DNA of 64,000 bases. Origin: Selenomonas sp. AE3005. GTDB lineage: Bacteria; Bacillota; Negativicutes; Selenomonadales; Selenomonadaceae. Shown here piece by piece: positions 1 to 7,060 of the stretch (positions are counted from its first letter, which is position 1; each line of letters begins with the position of its first letter). Under the pieces are notes generated by a model, which saw nothing but the letters and a program-made list of their open reading frames with translations, ran no database searches and was not told where the DNA came from. Where the stretch lies: the NCBI RefSeq assembly GCF_000686945.1, contig NZ_JMME01000008.1, positions 1 to 64,000 on the forward strand, in the 5' to 3' direction. The position numbers were made by a program, and so were the translations under genes.

Positions 1-94
1 GTATAAGAGCAAATACTTATGCTGGTAAGTTTAATAATAAACTTAGTATACAGTTTTCAAGAAGCCGTCAGGTTTTTGCATGTGGGAAGTTTGA

Positions 95-385
95 GATTAT
101 ACTGAAATCGGTGGCGGCTATCTAATATGGTTGTGGCTCCGAGAAGGAAAAAGCATCTATTTTGCTCTTATGGGCGCTATCATACTTATCCTTTACGGCG
201 TGATACCCACATTTCAACCTGAAGGAAATTTTGGCCGCATATACGCTGCATATGGAGGAATTTTCATTGTCATGTCTCTCCTATGGGGCTGGGGCATAGA
301 CCATATAACCCCAGACCGCTTTGACATCATTGGTGGTCTTATTGCCATGATTGGTGTCTTTGTCATCATGTACTGGCCTCGTTAA
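95..385 (+). pseudogene. ynfA: 5'-truncated ynfA (UPF0060 small membrane protein)
   Basis: The reading frame gives the end of a YnfA/UPF0060 protein: a [15 protein letters not shown] segment, then [11 protein letters not shown] and PDRFDIIGG, ending in a hydrophobic tail and PR. YnfA proteins are about 105-110 residues with four membrane helices. Here the frame is open only from base 95 because a TGA lies at 92-94, so the first helix (about 20 residues) is missing. The only in-frame start I see is TTG at 131, inside the conserved part and without a clear ribosome site. I read it as a decayed gene at the left of the island. A sequencing frameshift near base 92 is the alternative. Confidence 0.7.
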
Positions 386-399
386 TTTTATCAATAAAA

Positions 400-440
400 G
401 CGAGCCACCGACTATTTCTAGTCAGTGGCTCGCCTTTATT
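400..440. terminator. Bidirectional intrinsic terminator
   Basis: A near-perfect hairpin (GCGAGCCAC... with ...GTGGCTCGC, 400-433) is followed by CTTTATT on the plus strand and by CTTTTATT on the minus strand. It would end the ynfA remnant from the left and the small membrane peptide gene (516-614) from the right. Confidence 0.75.
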
Positions 441-515
441 ATTGGAGATGTGTGGATTTCACAGCCCCTTTTCTGCGTCATCCGCCTGGTTGGTAGGGCC
501 AGACTTCAGACAGAG

Positions 516-614
516 TTAATGTTTGCCGCGTTCCCGGATTCTGTCGTAGAGCCATGCCGCCACAAGGCTGCTGGCAATGCCTACGACAAATGAAGTAATG
601 ATAGTTTCCTCCAC
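516..614 (-). CDS. 32-residue single-pass membrane peptide (type I toxin-like candidate)
   Basis: The start is GTG at 614, set by a GGAGGTGA ribosome site five bases upstream; a further ATG at 629 would overlap that site. The product is 32 residues: a short acidic head, one hydrophobic helix (ITSFVVGIASSLVAAWL), then a charged tail (YDRIRERGKH). A TATACT -10 box lies about 55 bases upstream on the same strand, and the bidirectional terminator lies downstream, giving a transcript of about 250 bases. Small one-helix peptides with charged tails and their own short transcript resemble type I toxins. I cannot name a family and no antisense RNA was identified, so the role is inference. Confidence 0.45.
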   Translation of the reverse strand: MEETIITSFVVGIASSLVAAWLYDRIRERGKH

Positions 615-749
615 AAGATTCACCTCCATCGCTGCCGTGGGATTCCCATGGTAAGCGGTCGCGGCAAAAATAGTATAGCACAAAAAAGTCATAATGTGCG
701 CGCATTGTGAACAAAAAATTATACATTTGGTTTTACCCGCCCAGGCGGC

Positions 750-1805
750 GTTCTCTGCTTTGGTGGACGCTGGCACCCATGACGACCCTTAACCGCCACA
801 GCCGCCAGCGTCCACGTCGCATGGAGAACACCGCTCCCCGCCCTTATCCCAAATCAATAAGAAGCTAACAAGTCAGGCGGTGGCGGACTGTCCGCCTCCG
901 CATACAGACCGCCCCCGCGCACAGCCCGCAACAGGTAACGGGTGTCCGCTGGCTTGGGTGGACAGCTGCGCCGTCCACGCCGCCAGAGACACCTATAATT
1001 GACCAGTCAATTTTGAGATTGGTCAACATTATGCAAAGGTCAATGCGCAGGGGGGCAGGTTTCGGGACGTGCAGACGCACCTCCCGCACGTTACTGCTCG
1101 GCATCCGCAGGCCGTGCCCTTGTCGTTCATCTGTGACAGCAAGGCTGGCGGCACTGAGGGCAGGGAGCCGTCTCTGCACATGGACGCATCCGCGTCCATT
1201 CTCCGCCCCCTTTCCCCCTACGGCCCCGTCCAGCGGGGCCTACCCCCTTACCCCTGTTTTCCTGCCCTGCGGTGCTGTGGCTCCTCTGGCAGGAAGGGGA
1301 ATAATGTGCCACGGATTAGGGGGACAGGGGGCTTGGCAGCCCTCCCTGCGGTCGGGACGACTACGGCGGCCAGCGAGAGCGGAGTGGGATAACTCGCGCC
1401 GCCGTACCCCCTGCCCTCAGTGCCTAGTGGTGACCTCAAAGGCTAGTGGAAGCCTGCTCGTCGTTATTGCACTTTCCCACCCATGGCGGCGTCCCACTGC
1501 TTTGGTGGACACTTAGCAGCGTCCACGTCGCAGAAGAACACCGCCCCACCCTTTATCCAGTCAGAACGATTTTGACCCGTCAATCCGGGGCGGACTGTCT
1601 GACTTCATTCCTGCGGCGTTCCAGTCGTCAGTCTCCTGCCCCCGTGGGGCCTCAAGTCTTCGTCCTACTTCCACGGGGGTAGGAACCTTCCTCCTTCCAG
1701 CGCTTAGTCATTCCGTCAGCCAGACCGCCCTGGGCACAAGCGGTCACAGGTTACGGGTGTCCGATTGCTCGGGTGGACAGGCAAGCTGTCCACTTCGCAT
1801 CCGAC
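750..1805. repeat. Left arm of about 1.05 kb GC-rich inverted repeat (structured, probably non-coding)
   Basis: This GC-rich block is the inverted counterpart of 6005-7060. The two arms share four GTGGAC...GTCCAC hairpins in the same order and near-equal spacing (here at 763-815, 958-978, 1505-1526, 1773-1793), plus a nearly identical stretch (1148-1225 against 6598-6675 reversed). Elsewhere the arms differ strongly but keep the stems: the 1222-1240 hairpin has a compensated pair change relative to its partner, and the 1639-1679 stem differs at six of nine positions while still pairing. Open frames exist across it but vary between arms. I see no recognisable protein. Confidence 0.7.
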
Positions 1806-1930
1806 ACCAAGATTTTCATTTATTCACACTGAATTTTTTCTCTATATATGCTATACTCTTAATAATTCAATAATTCAATAATAATCAATACTTAAATTTG
1901 CTTATTTGGACGGTCTAAGGAGGATTTTCT

Positions 1931-2728
1931 GTGAACAAAACGTCATCATCCGATTTATTGCAAATGCAAGCATCCCTACTTGATATACTCAATTCGGAAT
2001 CCTTTAGACAAATTATAATCCAACAAGAAAAGTTGGCTAAATCACTTCAACCAACACTCGACACATTACGAATACAGTCAGCAGCACTTAGCAAAGCTCT
2101 CCAACCTTCAATTGATGCATTTCAGGCAACATTAACGAATATTAACCAATCTTCCCAACCTCTGCTTAAATCTATTCGTATACAACAAGAAGCCCTTAGC
2201 AAAACACTTCAGCCTACACTCAAATCTATTCAAATTCAGCAAGAAATGTTTAATAAAGAATTACAACCTATACTCGAAACTCTTCATAAACAACGAGAAA
2301 CATGGATGGCAGCTACTGAATTACATACTAAACAAATATCGGATATCTCAGAGCTAATTCGTACCTACATGTCTTCCGATTGCATAAAATCTATACAGGA
2401 AATGTATTTAGCTATACAACCTGCTATGGACTCACTTTGCAAGGCATACCCCCATTTATATCATCAGTATATGGAAATATATGAAACTGATGATATAACA
2501 AATACTATTCCTAATAACATATTAATAGAAGATTTACCAGATTACGTTTCATCCCATGATGAAAATACTTTTGAAAAAATATATACCATTACACCACAAT
2601 TAAACGAAGCAGGAACAACACTCATGGCGATAGCAATTTTCTTTGATGAACCCATGAAAACTTACGTTGGTCAAGTTGGTTTCTTCTTTTATGTTATTAG
2701 TATGCTCTTGAAATATGCGCCCAAATAA
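1931..2728 (+). CDS. Coiled-coil repeat protein of unknown function with C-terminal hydrophobic segment
   Basis: The product has 265 residues, starting at GTG 1931 after a TAAGGAGGATT ribosome site. Residues about 30-125 are four or five imperfect copies of a roughly 22-residue unit of the type QQEALSKTLQPTLKSIQI, rich in Gln, Leu and Ser and predicted to form a long helix or coiled coil. The middle is acidic. The last 35 residues are hydrophobic (VGQVGFFFYVISMLLKYAPK), suggesting a membrane anchor. The gene is AT-rich, in sharp contrast with the GC-rich arm just before it, so it was probably acquired separately. I do not recognise a family. Confidence 0.6.
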   Translation: MNKTSSSDLLQMQASLLDILNSESFRQIIIQQEKLAKSLQPTLDTLRIQSAALSKALQPSIDAFQATLTNINQSSQPLLKSIRIQQEALSKTLQPTLKSIQIQQEMFNKELQPILETLHKQRETWMAATELHTKQISDISELIRTYMSSDCIKSIQEMYLAIQPAMDSLCKAYPHLYHQYMEIYETDDITNTIPNNILIEDLPDYVSSHDENTFEKIYTITPQLNEAGTTLMAIAIFFDEPMKTYVGQVGFFFYVISMLLKYAPK

Positions 2729-2826
2729 ACAATCAAACCATACGCTATTAAACGAATTATTCATCTTGGCCAGTAAAAACAAAATATGTGCTTGCAAACA
2801 TAATAAAACCATAAAATTTTCGGCAG

Positions 2827-2852
2827 CTGACCAGTCAACTTTGACCAGTCAG
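2827..2852. repeat. Double copy of the TTGACCNGTCAA palindrome
   Basis: Two copies of a 12-base palindrome, YTGAC(C/T)NGTCAR, lie two bases apart (2827-2838 and 2841-2852), between the coiled-coil gene and yvrJ. Other copies in the window are at 999-1010, 1572-1583, 4179-4190, 5985-5996, 6810-6821 and 7100-7111, all outside genes and all within the island. This looks like a binding or recombination site particular to the element. Confidence 0.6.
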
Positions 2853-2874
2853 CCGCCCGCCATACCTTTAGGTG

Positions 2875-3024
2875 TCATTTTTCAAACCGCCGCAGCTCCT
2901 GTATCAGCTCCCCCAGCTTATCGGTGAATTTATCCATTGACTTCTGAAAGCTGGTCAATAGATAAAACGTCACGACAATGGGAAAGCCCACAGCCGAAAC
3001 GGCGGTGAGTATGGTCTGCTCCAT
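2875..3024 (-). CDS. YvrJ family small membrane protein
   Basis: A 49-residue protein (ATG at 3024, stop TCA on the plus strand at 2875-2877) with the YvrJ signature: a short hydrophobic helix containing GFPIVVTFYLL near residues 13-23, followed by an amphipathic charged tail (KSMDKFTDKLGELIQELRR). It is the last gene of the minus-strand cluster and starts 12 bases after the second DUF2922 gene stops, behind a GGGGGAAAAAAG ribosome site. YvrJ, DUF2922 and DUF1659 genes are regularly found together in Firmicutes. The function of this trio is not known. Confidence 0.85.
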   Translation of the reverse strand: MEQTILTAVSAVGFPIVVTFYLLTSFQKSMDKFTDKLGELIQELRRFEK

Positions 3025-3036
3025 CTTTTTTCCCCC

Positions 3037-3255
3037 TTATGGCAGGAGCTGTTCATCCACAATCCGCAGGTACATGTGCTTGACCGCGGTTGCCCGCCCT
3101 CCGTTTTCCGACAGGATAAGCCCGCGTTTCAAGAGTTCAAACATGGCCATGCTGACCTCTCTTTGCGTCAAGTCGCTGCGCGGGTTCGGGATAGAAAGGG
3201 TCATGGTTCTGCCATTATCCAGCCAAAAAATAATCATCAGCGTTGTTTCTACCAC
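3037..3255 (-). CDS. DUF2922 family protein (second copy)
   Basis: A 72-residue protein with the DUF2922 pattern: ETTLMIIFWLDNGRTMTLSIPNPRSDLT, a middle helix, and an end reading ATAVKHMYLRIVDEQLLP. It is a diverged paralogue of 3542-3754 and sits directly downstream of a DUF1659 gene, as its paralogue does, so the cassette has been duplicated. Family members are small proteins of unknown role. This copy has less acidic surface and an added Trp in the first strand, suggesting drift or specialisation. Confidence 0.8.
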   Translation of the reverse strand: MVETTLMIIFWLDNGRTMTLSIPNPRSDLTQREVSMAMFELLKRGLILSENGGRATAVKHMYLRIVDEQLLP

Positions 3256-3269
3256 AGGTCAGCCCCTCC

Positions 3270-3476
3270 TTATTCGGTCAAATCACAGCAATCTGCGCGG
3301 TCAATACTATGCAGGGGTAGTGTCTGCAATGCGGCAATGGTTTTGCCGGCCAAAAGCAGGTCATCGTCCGTCGCCTCGGGATTGACCCGCAAATGAATAA
3401 TTTTACAAACATCCCGGTTATTTTCACAGCCAATCACACAGGCAATTTTCAGGTTCGTCGTCGAATTCACGCGCAT
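3270..3476 (-). CDS. DUF1659 family protein (second copy)
   Basis: A 68-residue protein matching DUF1659: a TTNLKIACVIG opening, a central HLRVNPEATDDDLLLAGKTI segment and an end AALQTLPLHSIDRAD. Its paralogue at 3768-3992 keeps the same positions (YVNLSVNPELADGDVLSIGQ, LQKYPVDGIGRIDASSL). This copy carries three extra cysteines (CVIGCEN, DVCK, DCCD) that the paralogue lacks. A hairpin with four Ts (3498-3520) lies just upstream of its ribosome site, as for the first copy. Confidence 0.8.
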   Translation of the reverse strand: MRVNSTTNLKIACVIGCENNRDVCKIIHLRVNPEATDDDLLLAGKTIAALQTLPLHSIDRADCCDLTE

Positions 3477-3493
3477 ACTCGTCCCTCCTTACC

Positions 3494-3520
3494 AAAAGAG
3501 GCCGCTAGTCTGCGGCCTCC
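3494..3520 (-). terminator. GGCCGC hairpin with short T-run between the two DUF1659-DUF2922 cassettes
   Basis: On the minus strand GAGGCCGC...GCGGCCTC is followed by TTTT and then by the AAGGAGGG ribosome site of the next DUF1659 gene. It could partly terminate or attenuate transcription into the second cassette. The first cassette has an equivalent hairpin at 4019-4048. Confidence 0.55.
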
Positions 3521-3541
3521 TCTACGTCTATTCAGCGGCAA

Positions 3542-3754
3542 TTACGCCAGCTCCGTCTCCTCAATGGTGCGGACATAAGCCCGTTTGAAGGCGCTCACCG
3601 GATTTCCGGCAGAAAGGACGGCCTTCTTGGCCACGATTTCATCAGCTGCCGTGACCACATCCGCCTTAGTGACATCTTCGCGCGGGTCGGGGATGGAAAT
3701 GGTGGTATTTTTGCCGTTTTCCACCGCGAACTCAATCAAAAGCGTTTCTTTCAT
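3542..3754 (-). CDS. DUF2922 family protein (first copy)
   Basis: A 70-residue protein with a canonical DUF2922 layout: KETLLIEFAVENGKNTTISIPDPREDVTKADV, a helical middle, then AFKRAYVRTIEETEL. Its start follows a TTAAGGAGGGCTAGACT ribosome site, and it lies 13 bases downstream of the first DUF1659 gene, so the two are surely co-transcribed. No catalytic residues are apparent. The role is unknown. Confidence 0.85.
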   Translation of the reverse strand: MKETLLIEFAVENGKNTTISIPDPREDVTKADVVTAADEIVAKKAVLSAGNPVSAFKRAYVRTIEETELA

Positions 3755-3767
3755 AGTCTAGCCCTCC

Positions 3768-3992
3768 TTAATGTTCTTCTGCCAAGGAACTAGCGTCAAT
3801 GCGCCCAATACCGTCAACGGGATATTTCTGCAAATTGCTGAGCTTCTGCCCAATGGAAAGCACGTCCCCGTCCGCAAGTTCCGGATTGACGGAAAGATTG
3901 ACGTAATCATGGGTGTCCTTGCCTGTGCTGGACGTGCCCTTTACACGGGTGATTTTCAGCGTAGTGGTCTGTTTCGAACGAATGGTAGGCAT
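3768..3992 (-). CDS. DUF1659 family protein (first copy)
   Basis: A 74-residue protein with DUF1659 features: KQTTTLKITRVKGTS, DYVNLSVNPELADGDVLSIGQKLSNLQ and a GIGRIDASSL end. It is the first gene of a five-gene minus-strand cluster (DUF1659, DUF2922, DUF1659, DUF2922, YvrJ). Its leader holds a GGCCGC hairpin followed by TTTTT, which may attenuate expression. Confidence 0.85.
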   Translation of the reverse strand: MPTIRSKQTTTLKITRVKGTSSTGKDTHDYVNLSVNPELADGDVLSIGQKLSNLQKYPVDGIGRIDASSLAEEH

Positions 3993-4018
3993 GATTTTCC
4001 CTCCTTCATAGATAGCAA

Positions 4019-4048
4019 AAAGGCCGCCGGATTGTCACCCTGCGGCCT
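4019..4048 (-). terminator. Leader hairpin upstream of the DUF1659 cluster
   Basis: On the minus strand AAGGCCGC...GCGGCCTTTTTG forms a stem with a T-run about 25 bases before the first DUF1659 start. It has the same stem core as the hairpin at 3494-3520. Its place in the leader suggests attenuation; termination of a short upstream transcript is the alternative. Confidence 0.5.
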
Positions 4049-4178
4049 TCTTGCGGAATGACAACCCAAATATATCTCGCGCCCGTCGGCGTAGATACCT
4101 GTAATAGTTTTTGTCATTTCCGATATGTATTCAGTTAGGATGTTATAGGAAAGTTCTTTCAACTCCTATATTATGGAG

Positions 4179-4190
4179 TTGACCGGTCAA
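4179..4190. promoter_or_regulatory. TTGACCGGTCAA palindrome upstream of the DUF1659 cluster
   Basis: A perfect 12-base palindrome lies between the end of the AlbA_2 gene and the DUF1659 cluster. Each half contains TTGAC, which could serve as a -35 box, so a bound protein could block or guide a promoter reading into the cluster. It is one of eight copies in the island. Confidence 0.45.
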
Positions 4191-4205
4191 ATGCAAGGCT
4201 ATTTT

Positions 4206-5732
4206 TTATTTTTCCTCCGGCTGGTACAACATAGTACGCCTGAATTTGTCCGCAATATCCGCCCGCTCAATAATACTGGGGGTACAATAATAGCGCGTAG
4301 CTCTTGCCCGTCCGGTCTGAGTGACAATCCCCTGCTCGATAAATTGACTCAGGATTTTACGCACCTGGTATTTGGTGAGGCCGGTAGCCTCCTCTAACTC
4401 CGCCACGGAGCCTCCATGCTTGCTGCTATGCAGGAACTTATAAATCTGCTGCTCGTTGTCATCAAATTCGGGATGCGAATCCAGCGGCGCAGCAATCCAA
4501 AGTTTCAATACAGTATGTTTTAAGTCCGTCTCAATCTCCGGCGCCCGGAATTTATTCAGCTTGGCAAAGTTCAGCAGTGTCGAACCGCCGGTGCCGGCAC
4601 GGTCAGATATGCCCATTTGACGGAAGAACGTAATCAGCGTATTGTTGCGCGGATGGGAAACGCCGCCCATAAAGAACTGACTTGCCGTAACCAGCATCTT
4701 GCCGGGATTGGTAAAGGTATAATAAAGGTCTTCCACCGTGACCTTGATATCCGTTTCCCCGTCGGCGTAATCGGCATGAATCAGCATATTGGCCAAGGCT
4801 TCGCGCAGGGCTTCCTGCAGCTCGGCAGAGGATTTTCGCTCACTGTTCTGGTCAAGCTCGAACTTATCGTTGATGGTCGCCCGGAGCTTTTCACGCAGCA
4901 GCTGGAAAAAACTAAAGATATTCAGTTCCGCATATTCCAAGTCGCCGGTACATACGCGGTCACTCCAGCGCTCTTTCCCCTGACAGTTGCGGTGATTGAG
5001 GTATTCCAGATGGAAATGCGGGAACTTCTGTCGGATGGCGTTATATTTGCCGAAAAACAGAAGGCAGGCCACGGTCATTTTTAGCTCACGGCTCCCGCCC
5101 CTGCGGTCAATCTGATACGCCCCAATGGTCTGCAGAAAATCGAGATTGTCCATCGCCAGGTAATTTTTCGACGGGTGACGTGCGTGCAGAATATTTTTGA
5201 AGGACAGGACGCTATCCATATCCAAATCCTCCAGAATATAGTCATCCAACAGGTCACTATCCTGGTCAGGCTGACCATTGCGCATAAACCGCTTGAGGTC
5301 ATTTTCGCTAATCTTATAATCCCCCTCGTTGATGCGGATATAAGCGTTCAAGGGATTCCCCTTCAAGTAAAGGGGCTTTTTGTTATCGGGAAGCTCCGGA
5401 ATATAAACGGAGATAATCTTCTTGCCATCCAGCTCATGCACCTGCATATTCTGATTATCCAACAGATTGTAGCTGACCATGGATTTATTATTGGCCGTAT
5501 TACAGAGGTCTTTCAAAATCTTATCCGGATTCTTGACCCCGGAAATCTCCCAGGGATTCTCACGAATCCCCAGCAGAATATGACCGCCCGCCGTATTGGC
5601 AAAGGAAGAATAGGTTTCCCAAAAGGCGCTTGGCAGCGAGGACTTGGCCTCCTTGAATTCCAGATTGTATGATTCCTGCTGTTTTTGCAAGGTTTCAATG
5701 ATATGTTTTAGTTGCTCTTTGCTATTGCTCAT
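4206..5732 (-). CDS. AlbA_2 (Schlafen-like) domain DNA-binding transcriptional regulator
   Basis: A 508-residue protein. The N-terminal 140 residues carry the AlbA_2/divergent-AAA pattern (NLEFKEAKSSLPSAFWETYSSF, then NTAGGHILLGI). The middle holds a RecG-like, HATPase_c_4-type segment (ALREALANMLIHADY, then FTNPGKM and MGISDRAGTGG). The C-terminus is a winged helix (GSVAELEEATGLTKYQVRKILSQFIEQGIV). Such proteins are usually annotated as putative transcriptional regulators or RecG-like helicases, although no helicase motifs are present. Four GAATCGTTCGAA repeats sit between its start and a TATAAT box, so autoregulation is likely. It is probably the master regulator of the island. Confidence 0.8.
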   Translation of the reverse strand: MSNSKEQLKHIIETLQKQQESYNLEFKEAKSSLPSAFWETYSSFANTAGGHILLGIRENPWEISGVKNPDKILKDLCNTANNKSMVSYNLLDNQNMQVHELDGKKIISVYIPELPDNKKPLYLKGNPLNAYIRINEGDYKISENDLKRFMRNGQPDQDSDLLDDYILEDLDMDSVLSFKNILHARHPSKNYLAMDNLDFLQTIGAYQIDRRGGSRELKMTVACLLFFGKYNAIRQKFPHFHLEYLNHRNCQGKERWSDRVCTGDLEYAELNIFSFFQLLREKLRATINDKFELDQNSERKSSAELQEALREALANMLIHADYADGETDIKVTVEDLYYTFTNPGKMLVTASQFFMGGVSHPRNNTLITFFRQMGISDRAGTGGSTLLNFAKLNKFRAPEIETDLKHTVLKLWIAAPLDSHPEFDDNEQQIYKFLHSSKHGGSVAELEEATGLTKYQVRKILSQFIEQGIVTQTGRARATRYYCTPSIIERADIADKFRRTMLYQPEEK

Positions 5733-5751
5733 CTTTTACTCCGTGACTTGC

Positions 5752-5894
5752 CGAATCGTTCGAAAAAATGGCGAATCGTTCGAACGATTTGTCCATGATT
5801 TTTTAGGGATATGCGCTCAACCCTTGTGGAACAAGGCTCCCCCCACACTTTAGCGAAGTGAAGAATCGTTCGAAAAACCGGCGAATCGTTCGAA
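5752..5894. promoter_or_regulatory. Operator array: four GAATCGTTCGAA repeats
   Basis: Near-identical sites occur at 5752-5764, 5772-5784, 5863-5874 and 5882-5893. The second extends into a perfect 16-base palindrome, AATCGTTCGAACGATT (5774-5789). They lie just upstream of the AlbA_2 regulator and downstream of its likely -10 box, so a protein bound here, perhaps the regulator itself, would repress transcription. Confidence 0.75.
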
Positions 5895-5916
5895 ATCGTG
5901 CCAAATCGTTTTTAAT

Positions 5917-5922
5917 ATTATA
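5917..5922 (-). promoter_or_regulatory. Probable -10 box (TATAAT) for the AlbA_2 regulator
   Basis: On the minus strand a perfect TATAAT occurs within CGTGCTATAATATTAAAAACG. No good -35 box is found at 17 bases, so the promoter may need help or be weak. The operator array follows directly downstream. Confidence 0.5.
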
Positions 5923-6004
5923 GCACGATTCAAAGCGTGTTTGCTATGAACCGTCAAATTTTGACCGATTACACGAGGCAGCGGCTGACTGGTCAGATGG
6001 CCGC

Positions 6005-7060
6005 TTTGCGTTCCCCGTGTCGGTGCTGACGTGGACAGCGCAGCTGTCCACCAAAAGCAACGGACACGCGATGCCTGTAACGGGGTATGCTGGCGGCGGT
6101 CTGTCTGGTGGAATGACTAAGCGCTGGAAGGAGGAAGGTTCCTACTGGTGCGGAAATAGTGCGAAGACCTGAGCGCCCGTACCAGCAGGAGACTGACGAC
6201 TGGAAGGCCGCAGGAATGGAAGCAGACAGTCCGCCGCCCCCTCCGGCTCTGCCATTCATGGACTTTTATCAAGGGCGGGACGGTGTTCTTCTGCGACGTG
6301 GACAGTTTACCTGTCCACCAAAGCAGCGGGACACCGCTATGGGTGGGATTACGCATGAACGACGAGCAGGCTTCCACTACTCCATCTGGTCAGCATTAGG
6401 CACTGAGGGCAGGGATGTACGGCGGCGCGAGCTATCCTGCTCCGCTCTCGCTGGCCGCCGTAGTCGTCCCGACCGCAGGGAGGGCTGCCAAGCCCCCTGT
6501 CCCCCTATCCCGCAGCACATTATTCCCCGTCTGACCGAGGAGCTACAGCACCGCAGGGCAGACATTCGGGGGAAAGAGGGTAGGCCACGCCTGTCGTGGC
6601 CGTAGGGGGAAAGGGGGCGGAGAATGGACGCGGATGCGTCCATGTGCAGAGACGGCTCCCTGCCCTCAGTGCCGCCCGCCTTGTTGCCGATTTTGACCGA
6701 CAAGGCTGCGGCCTGCGGTGGCCGGAACGTACCGAGCGGGAGGTGCGCAGCACGTCCCAAAGCCCGCCCCCTGCGCATTGACTTTTGCATAATGTTGACC
6801 ATTTCAAGATTGACTGGTCAAATGCGCCGGTGTCTCTGGCGACGTGGACTGCGTAGCTGTCCACCCAAGCCAGTGGACACCCGTTGCCTGTTCCTCGTTA
6901 TGCCTGGAGGCGGACAGTCCGGCTCCGCCTCGCTTCTTAGCGCCGATGACGGGTCATAGGGCGGGGCGCGGTGTCCCTCTGCGACGTGGACGCCAGCCGT
7001 CCGTGACGGTCGAGGGTCGTCATGGGTGCCGGCGTCCACCCAAGCAGGGATGCCGCAGGG
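6005..7060. repeat. Right arm of about 1.05 kb GC-rich inverted repeat (structured, probably non-coding)
   Basis: The inverted counterpart of 750-1805. Its four GTGGAC...GTCCAC hairpins lie at 6031-6051, 6298-6318, 6844-6864 and 6986-7039; their spacings (267, 546, 142) mirror the left arm (268, 547, 195). The hairpin 6583-6601 and the long stem 6145-6185 pair as in the left arm despite base changes. Frames up to 141 codons run through it on the minus strand and share a segment with a left-arm frame, but only across the nearly identical block. I favour a structured RNA or DNA element over a protein. Confidence 0.7.

Noticed and set aside
1013-1516. Open frames in the left arm (167 and 107 codons) and the matching 141-codon frame in the right arm (6377-6802)
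   Set aside because: They share sequence only over the nearly identical block and diverge or shift elsewhere, while hairpin pairing is preserved. Composition is Arg/Pro/Ser-rich, as expected from GC-rich non-coding DNA. Not fully excluded.
3956-4162. A 68-codon minus-strand frame upstream of the first DUF1659 gene
   Set aside because: It overlaps the DUF1659 start in another frame and contains the leader hairpin; no recognisable protein.
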